This document shows, in pieces, positions 57,401-64,000 of a stretch of DNA of 64,000 nucleotides (position 1 is its first letter; each line of letters starts with the position of its first letter). Origin of the DNA: Acanthaster planci (taxonomy: Eukaryota; Echinodermata; Asteroidea; Valvatida; Acanthasteridae); NCBI RefSeq assembly GCF_001949145.1, contig NW_019091437.1, positions 656,775 through 720,774 on the forward strand, given 5' to 3'. The notes under the pieces are model-generated. The model ran no database searches. It had not been told where the DNA came from and saw nothing but the letters and a program-made list of their open reading frames with translations. Made by a program: the position numbers and the translations under genes.

Positions 57401-60400
57401 CAGCTCCCCCTCCCCGTCATCAACAAGCCTGCTACCAGGGTGCTGCTGACCAGCCCACGTAGGCCACAGCTCCCAGGTAAGAGGCTGGCATCTCACCAAC
57501 TGGAATCTGTCACCTGGACAAGTGTGCTACTTTTAAATCGTGCCTCTGATGGAACTGGGCAGGAATTTGCCCCTTGCCAATGTGAACGGTTGTAGATTCA
57601 GAGTGTGGACAATTTCTTCATGTCAAAAGAAATGCAGTAATTCATATTATTTCATTCTTGTTCCCTCCCAATATGTGCAAAAAATGTGCTCCCAATATGT
57701 GCTGCCAATATCTGCCCCCAATATGTGCTCCCAATATGTGCCCCCAATATGTGCCCCCAATATTTGCCCCCAAGTCTACCCTCACCCCTCATAAGGTCAT
57801 AAAAGTTACTTAAAGAAATGCCCCAATTTTTTGGCCCTCCCCCAAATTTTGTGCCCCCCCCCAAAAAAAAGAATTGATTCTGGATCCGCCCTTGGACAGA
57901 TGATACTTCACTAGTGGGAAGCTTCATGCAGTAACTCATGTATGGACTTTTTGCTTGATAACCATCTCAACAGTGACAGAGACATTACAGTTTGCCAATC
58001 ACTGTCCTATCTGGCAGACACTTTGCAGGTGTATAAACCCTGGATGTGCCTATATGTAAGTTCATGTCCTAACATCTGTCGCTACGAACCCCCTTCCGCC
58101 CTCACCCTGGATGTGAGTTGACGTTGAGATGGGATTACACACTCGAGAAGTCGCTGTGGATATTGCAGCATAAACTTCCATCGGGTGGTGAGTGAGCAAC
58201 TCTAATGACTAATGTCTATACATTCCTTTGTATCGCTGATTGCAGACACGCAGATGTATGCAACTTCGGTGACCTTTGACCGGATCTTTGACCCAGCCGA
58301 GTGCGAGGAATGGCAGAATCTAGAGGAGATGGCCATCATGGTGGCCAGCGGCCAGTACACACTGCCGGCTGGATTCCGGCCAAACTTGCAGCTGCTTCAC
58401 GCGAAGACGGACAACAGCACAAGTCCCCTTGTGGTTGTTGGAGGTGAGGAGAAACGATTGGCTTGTCAGAGACACCTAAGTTGATGGAACTGCTTAGCCG
58501 GGAATCAGTTGAAAACCGCAGTCTGTAATCAGTACTTTTTGCCAAGCATATTTTACGTTCATAAGTTGAGCAAATTTCTGTGTTGTGGGGTTCACAGTAC
58601 CGTATTGCTGTACTTGAACTCATCATAGTTGAGTAATTTTTTGGTACTCATACTCATGAAAATGTACTCAAACTCAAAATGAATAAATTACCAAGTACTG
58701 ATACTCATAGGAGTGTTCTGGATTACAGCACTGTCAAAGTAGGAGCAGGTCATAGTACAGTGTGCTGAAAGGAGTTACCACATTTGGTAAAAAGTTTATA
58801 TCCAAAGTGAATGACAGTGTTTTGCACCAGAACTTGGTAATTTTACTTTTGCTAGAGATGCGTGGTTTAACTGAAAAGTTTTCTTGTGCTGCTGAGTGTT
58901 ATTAAGGCTTCCAATTGCATTTGTCTTTGTGTGGTATGACATGTTTGAATGATTTATCATATGGTTCTACAGACAAGGTTTTCAATTCTGAAGGCGTGTC
59001 CGAGGCAGACCTAGACCCCAGCCCATAACTCATGACAAATGGCATCAATTTGAAATACGTTACAGCCCTCCAAATGAACAAGCTACTCATTTCCTCGCAT
59101 GATCTCTCAGAGCCAGTCACCGTGGAGCTGGTCATGGAGAATCCGCTGAAGGTACCCCTGACGATATCCAACTTGACCTTGAGATGGAAGTTCACTCCCG
59201 TCAGCTATGAGCATGTCAACAAAGAGAACCCCGAGCAGCAGCCGACGGTCCTGTCCAATGAGACCGACATATTGACTGGAAAGGTTCGGACATCCAATCA
59301 AAGTCCAACATATCAAAACCACATCCCATACTGGTCTTAATGTTTTATTTCCTTGTGGCTGCGAAACCAATAATTCTGCATTTGCGCCCACCGCACAGTT
59401 GGTCTCGCTCCTGAAGAAGCCTAGGTAGAAGAGAAGAAAATGACAAAATACGTCATTTTGGAGGTGGCAGGAAGCCCCCGGATGAGAATTCCAAGGCAAA
59501 CGCTTAAAATTCAGAGAGCGTCTGAAAACCCAATTCACACGTTAGCCTGGGTGGGATTCAAACCCAAGCCTCAGATATGAAAGCCGACAGTAGTACCATC
59601 AAGCCAAGTTGGTGAAGGATACGAAAACAAAAGTGTTACAGAACTAGCTTGAGAACATGATCAAGAAAGACTGTACAAACTAATCCTAGGAGATGGTAGA
59701 ACTGCAGGACCAAGACACTCACACATGGGTCCTTACGGTGAGCGTGTTCATGCAATGTGGTCAGTCGCAGTACCCTGTTGGTCCCAGTGGAATGACACAC
59801 ATGCATACCACCAGCCTGTCAACAGGTTGGCCCCCGAAGTAATGGCTTCCAATTTTCATCCTTGAATTGGTCTACCGATTAGAAGCTGGTAAACTAAAGA
59901 GATGGCTCGCGGTAGCACCATGTGGATAGATCTCTTTTTGGAAGAGGCATGGTTCCGATAAGAACCGTTGAGTGTGTACTCAATGTTTTGACCACTCCCG
60001 AGGATAACCAGAGCACACACTCTCCAAAAAGATCTATCCACATGGTGTTAACGCAGGCCCTCTCTTCAGTCTGCTCTCCACCATGCAGAGCGTCAAGTCT
60101 TATCCAGCTGGTAAACTGTTTGCCACAGTTATCCTGAATTTCTCTTTTTACTGGTTTTCTCTTCAAAAACTTTGTTTATTTCAACAGCAGAATCAACCGG
60201 AAGAGGTTGTCAGCACAGAGGTCATTCCAGAAGTTTTGCTAGCCGGCAGCGAGTACAAACCTGTAAGTGCCAGCTTGTGAAGCACACAAGCTGTTGCTAA
60301 CATCACGGTTTCTGTGCAGTCTTTTCCCACGTGTAACTGAGGTGGTCCACTCTGTTTAGAGATGGGCCTCTGGGCATGATCTTGTGCTCTCTGTAACAGG

Positions 60401-63240
60401 TTTGCTGCCATGTAATCTCAAACTGTTCCACATGGTGGCATCAATCTCTTTACATGTTTCCTAAGTAACCTAGCAGTAGAACTCAGACTGAGGTCTTGAT
60501 TGCTGGAAAAAAGTTATCATGCCGACCCTACTTACCCTTTTGCCAAACAAATTCTTCAAACAATTTTCACAAAATAAGATGAAATCCAGTTATTTCTCCA
60601 GCCAGGCATAAGAACTCAATTCAGATTTTAAACTGACTGATCTCTTATCTCGGGGAATGGAGCCAGTTTTTATCAAATAAGAGTCGGCTAGAATTCATCC
60701 GTTTGAATAAAAAAGATTGATTAGTCAATAGTCCAGTGTCCTGACCATGCAGAGGGCTTGTGCATTTTTAGCAGACCTGCCAACTTTTCTGATTTAATCG
60801 AAACTGTTCCGATTTTTGAGCTTTAAAGGCTTAAAAATCAGAACATTCTGATTTTCTGATTTTTTGGGAGAAAATAAAATCTGAAAATAGTCTCGCAAAT
60901 TTCCGCGGATTGTCTAAGACGTTCACTTGTACTCGTGTACGCACTGGTTGTGCCCCAATTGCTTGGCTGCGGTTTCAATTACGCATAACTGTATGCAAAG
61001 TGGGTGCAGCCACAACCATACCTGTAGATTCGTGTGTAATTTTAAGCCGCAGCCAATTGATACAGACACCAACCTTGACTCCATGGGCAGTGTGCGTGTT
61101 CCCTTGAACCTTCATAGCGTGGCAAGCTCCTATAAATGGGAACAAGGTAGGCACGTCAGGAACAAAAATGAATGAAATGATGGCATTATTTACTTCTGTT
61201 TGTCCCTTCCAAAACTCCGTCATTCTATAGGTTGTCTTTTAGTTTGAATTTAAACATTTTTTTTCTAAATCTTTTTTTGTATGCATGGTCCAATAATTAT
61301 GGAAAAAAAACCACATAGATATTGCCATTTGTGAACGAGCCTATTCATAACCAATGTGCCATGTTGTATTTGGAAATGGATAGTTCCATAGCGCATGTGC
61401 ATGTGACGACCGGGACTGAACGTGGATATGAGCATGGGTGGGCCTACATTGAGTATGCGCTGTGATATGTCTACCGAGTGTTTGCTGACATATGAATATG
61501 TATGAGATTTTATTTAATGCCATTAACCTCCATCCAGGTCCACCTGTCAGTCATACCTCAGCAGACCGGTGAACTCCACATTCTCGGTATCGCCTACAGT
61601 CTCGCGGGCCAGCAGAACCCCAATGCCAAAGATGAGATCACGGTCATCAATGACTCTGGCAACCGGGAGAACCCAGACAGTCCCCTGAAGACCAACAAGA
61701 AGGGCTCCCACCACGGTGCAGGAGTCATCACGGTACAGGGTGGACAGGAGCTAGACATCCAGGGCCCCCGGCTCAATTCCACCAAGGTGGAGAGATGTAG
61801 CATCATGTACGGACCTGATCGACGGTTGGACCCCGTTGTGGTGCCACCCATGCCGTTACTGGAGGTAATTACAGGGAGTTTTTGTATTGGATGCTTTGCC
61901 CTGCATTAGCAGTGCTTTGTAAATGCTTGCTGAGCACTTTCTGGGAGAATGCCTTCAGTAGCAGCAATATTCACCTGTCTGTCATCGCGCTATCACCTCT
62001 TAACCAGTTAATGTTGTTTTTTTTTTCCCTGAAAAAGCTGCAGGGGTGGGTGTTTTTTTGTTGTTGCAAATTCTTCAACCTGGCAATTTATTTGTGGTAC
62101 ACATGAAATATGTAAAGAGGCGTAACTTTTGAATTAGGCATCAGTACTTTCATTCTTTTCCTCCTGAGTTCTACTGTATAGCCGTTTTTCAACTGCCCCA
62201 GTAAACATTGTGGCACGTGTCCAGACGTCAACCGGTCCACCTGCAAAAGGTCCAGAGCATATATATGCGTCACCTGTGGCCATGTGTGTTTTTGCCTATT
62301 GTTTTGATCCAAAGGTGTTGCTAGCTGGGATTTTTTCACCTAATCTCTTTTGGAAGTGTAGTTACACTCCCTAGCAAATCTGCTTACCCAAACAAAGAAG
62401 GTCTTTAATCCCCTTAGCTTTTTGTGTTCTCCCTAATTCAATTCAAGGCATTTCTGGATTATTGTTGGTGGGTGGGAGGGCTCCAGCTAGCAGCGTCCAC
62501 GTGTGGGATTGTCTTCCGCGCTTTGACCCAACGAAGCTCGACGTGTTGATACGTCAACTGCAGAAAGGAAAAAAAGAGTTTTCAGACGAGCGTACACGCC
62601 CTCCGTGGAACAAATAAAGAAACTTGTGTGTGTTTACACGTCATCCGGGGACAAGTTGTTAAGGAGTTTTTTAAACAGGGAATGTGCATCCGAATGAACC
62701 CTACTCCAACTGGGCTTTTCAAGGAGGAGGGGTCGTTTTGCACCCAAGACCTTCGGAGATGAAATGCACAATTGACACAGACGTTTGTATGGAGACAGAG
62801 TGTTTACTTTTTCCCCCCTCTGCTTTTCTCTTTCAGGCTGTTTTCACTTCATTCCCTTCAACCCTTCTATGTGGAGAGGTGTGCCATTCCGTTGTGGAAT
62901 TCACCAACAAGGGACTCAGTCCCCTGCAGAAACTCCTGGTGGCATCCAACCACCCTGAACTCTTCTCTTTTGGAACCTCCCCTTCCCCAACCGGCCAATC
63001 CAAAACCGGCGTGTACAGGACTGTTCCATGTGTCGGCGATAAAGGGGGAAGCAGTGGGGAATGTGTGGTGGAGAAGTGTAACGTTAGCCATGTGACTGAG
63101 ATCCCCCTTCCGGGAGGCTCTTTGCCCCCAGGGGAGAGCGCTTCATTACCCTTGTATGTCAGAGGACCCGACAAGAGTGGAATACATGAGATCAGCATGC
63201 TGTTTTATTACGAGTCTGCAGAAGAAAATCCCAAAATGAG
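42421..63240 (+). CDS. TRAPPC8: TRAPPC8, TRAPPIII complex subunit (partial; 3' exons beyond window)
   Basis: Twenty exons: 42421-42577, 44381-44581, 45567-45656, 46783-46957, 47664-47838, 48748-48883, 49381-49715, 50249-50361, 51528-51678, 52414-52514, 53559-53664, 54441-54572, 55104-55175, 56350-56502, 57350-57476, 58246-58443, 59111-59283, 60188-60262, 61538-61864, 62837-63240. They join in frame for 1133 codons and end in phase 2. The protein is collinear with human TRAPPC8 (about 1435 residues): start MAQCTQSAQEF, PFSRLTNEAHIRDP, HGACLTLSDHDR, VRKYAFHMILAGHRYSKAGQ, DHINFTIGRQSF, AAQQGAF, LDIQGPRLN, YGPDRRLDP, LRGPD-type C-terminal block. TRAPPC8 (yeast Trs85) is a scaffold of the TRAPPIII tether, which activates Rab1 and serves ER-Golgi transport and autophagy at cytosolic membranes. 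About 300 C-terminal residues are missing from the window. Exons were set by splice sites and homology recalled from the family. Confidence 0.96.
45657..46782 (+). other. TRAPPC8 intron 3, U12-type
   Basis: The donor is GTATCCTTT, the exact minor-spliceosome consensus. A branch-point-like CCTTAAC lies at 46758-46764, about 19 bases before the CAG at 46780-46782. All other introns of this gene have ordinary U2 signals. The intron contains a 12-base tandem repeat and the assembly gap. Confidence 0.8.
46174..46519. repeat. 12-base tandem repeat (ACCAGTCACAAG) around an assembly gap
   Basis: Units ACCAGTCACAAG and ACCAGACACAAG alternate on both sides of a run of N at 46248-46477 (230 bases). The gap is almost certainly collapsed or unresolved repeat, so the true length is unknown. 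Related GGTCTT-rich sequence follows at 46595-46640 in the opposite orientation. Confidence 0.95.
48175..48355 (-). mobile_element. SINE-like dispersed repeat, copy 1
   Basis: On the - strand it reads ACATGTGGATTGGGTTTTCA, then GTGGGTTTTACCCAGAATAT and a TTTTCCTCCCACC stretch. The same order of blocks is seen at 59440-59620, where a tRNA-like B box precedes it. Lies in TRAPPC8 intron 5. Confidence 0.55.
55218..55531. mobile_element. TTAA-flanked MITE (piggyBac-like ends)
   Basis: The element is bounded by TTAA at 55218-55221 and 55528-55531. The ends read CCCTAACAGTACGGGG on the left and CCCTAACAGTCCCGAAT inverted on the right. Subterminal AGTACTACAAAATACTAC-type blocks are also inverted. 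The 306-base body has no transposase frame. TTAA duplication plus CCC ends is typical of piggyBac-class elements. Lies in TRAPPC8 intron 13. Confidence 0.75.
57003..57188. repeat. 93-base tandem duplication
   Basis: The block with TTCTACAATGATCATTTTTA recurs 93 bases later as TTCTACAGTGATCATTTTGA; the GAGCTTGATGAAATCTGCAT/GTAGCTTGATGAAATCTGC parts also match. Two copies in TRAPPC8 intron 14. Confidence 0.85.
57667..57773. repeat. 13-base tandem repeat (CCCAATATGTGCC)
   Basis: About eight imperfect copies of a 13-base unit in TRAPPC8 intron 15. It is followed by C-rich sequence and TTCTGGATCCGCCC, a motif also seen in similar form near 34950 and 42118. Confidence 0.9.
59395..59620 (-). mobile_element. 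SINE-like dispersed repeat, copy 2
   Basis: On the - strand a tRNA-like head (TTGGCTTGATGGTACTAC; B-box-like GGGTTTGAATCCC) is followed by AATTGGGTTTTCAGACGC and GGAATTCTCATCCGGGGGCT, then TTCCTGCCACCTCC. The body parallels the copy at 48175-48355. Located in TRAPPC8 intron 17. Confidence 0.6.
59914..60051. repeat. Short foldback element in TRAPPC8 intron 17
   Basis: CACCATGTGGATAGATCT near 59916 is repeated inverted as AGATCTATCCACATGGTG near 60030-60047, both with adjoining T- or A-runs. The interior also has a small palindrome (TTGAGTGTGTACTCAA). Probably a MITE remnant. Confidence 0.8.
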
Positions 63241-64000
63241 GTATGTTTGCAAAGTTTTCTTTTTACCTGGGAAACCGACTGTACAAAGATTTTTCATGTT
63301 CTTGATTTGCAAAACCAGGAAAGCTACTCATAGCGGTTGTCATGATTTCAGACTGGAATCTACAAAGCATGTATCCTTGGTCGTCTTCATGAAATTTGTA
63401 AGGTGTCACAAGTGTGCCACATGCATGGTATCTTTATGCGTGATAAGTACTTTGATGTCCTTCATTTAGCTGTGTTTGTACCTTTTATTTCATGACATAA
63501 CTCTAACCTTGAAAACTTTCACAAATCTGTCAAATACAGATTGTATGTGATATTTCAAATGTAGAAAAAGGCTTCAGACTTGATCACGTCAAAGGTTTTA
63601 ATGTGCTAGTTAGCTTTGCTCCTGAAGGTTCCTCCGCAGTTTTGCAAACGAGCGTAACACATATTACTAATGAACTTACACACTGAAGCTCTTTATAGGG
63701 TTTCAACGGGCATGAGTTACAAAATTTGAAGGATTCAAAAGGTTAAAACTTTGAGGGTTGATTTCAATGGGCACCTCTAATTCTAGCAACACATACATTG
63801 ACCCTCCTATGGTTTTACAGCACAAATGTGCACAAATGCCCACAGTCACTGGTGAGCATGTAGTTTCTATATGAAACTCAAACATGCACAGGTTCAGTGT
63901 GTACACAGTAGATTGCCGGCACAAAATGACCCAGGGTCTTTTGTGCAGTCCTCTTCACTGCATTTGGTTTACTGCACAGTTATGCACATGAAACAGTGAA
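63241..64000 (+). other. TRAPPC8 intron 20, incomplete
   Basis: Donor GTATGT at 63241. I find no block matching the expected next part of the protein before the window ends. Confidence 0.7.

Noticed and set aside
58973-59110. Earlier acceptor for TRAPPC8 exon 17
   Set aside because: CTACAG at 58972 would keep phase but meets an in-frame TAA at 59026-59028; the acceptor TCTCAG at 59110 joins VVVG to EPVTVEL, collinear with the human protein.

Overview
This is animal nuclear DNA: spliced genes with short exons, GT-AG introns of a few hundred bases to about 2 kb, SINE and LINE remnants, minisatellites and one 230-base assembly gap. The proteins and the abundance of scavenger receptor cysteine-rich (SRCR) domains point to an invertebrate deuterostome. 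An echinoderm (sea star or sea urchin) is my best guess; amphioxus or a hemichordate is not excluded. Species cannot be read from the sequence alone.

Layout. (1) 1-1919: flank with the 3' end of a LINE. (2) 1920-14473, + strand: gene A, 11 coding exons, 1055 residues: signal peptide, eight group A SRCR domains, one membrane span, short tail with two PPxY motifs. (3) 14474-19636: intergenic repeats and a minisatellite. (4) 19637-26917, - strand: gene C, 7 coding exons, 758 residues: signal peptide, five SRCR domains, membrane span, long basic tail with PPSY. (5) 26918-32260: no gene recognised. (6) 32261-39024, - strand: gene B, 7 coding exons, 614 residues: signal peptide, five SRCR domains, then a short hydrophobic C-terminus that looks like a GPI-anchor signal. 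(7) 39025-42420: intergenic, ending in a CpG-rich promoter. (8) 42421 to beyond the window, + strand: the first 20 coding exons (1133 codons) of TRAPPC8, the Trs85-like subunit of the TRAPPIII tethering complex.

The three SRCR genes form a family cluster. Every SRCR domain sits in one exon with phase 1 introns on both sides, and every domain has six cysteines (group A). The domains fall into recurring types that I call a to f. Gene B reads a-b-c-d-e. Gene A reads a-b-c-a-b-c-d-e, an internal duplication of a three-domain block. Gene C reads c'-f-c'-f-e', a different duplication. The three products have similar ectodomain building blocks on three different membrane bases: membrane span with PPxY tail (A), probable GPI anchor (B), and membrane span with long basic PPxY tail (C). 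Genes A and C are convergent; B and C run in the same direction; B and TRAPPC8 are divergent. All exon joins given were made by eye from splice sites, phase and homology, and each complete coding sequence closes in frame without a stop.

TRAPPC8 is a housekeeping trafficking gene, apparently unrelated in function to the SRCR cluster. Its third intron has the signals of a minor-spliceosome (U12-type) intron and contains the assembly gap inside a 12-base tandem repeat.
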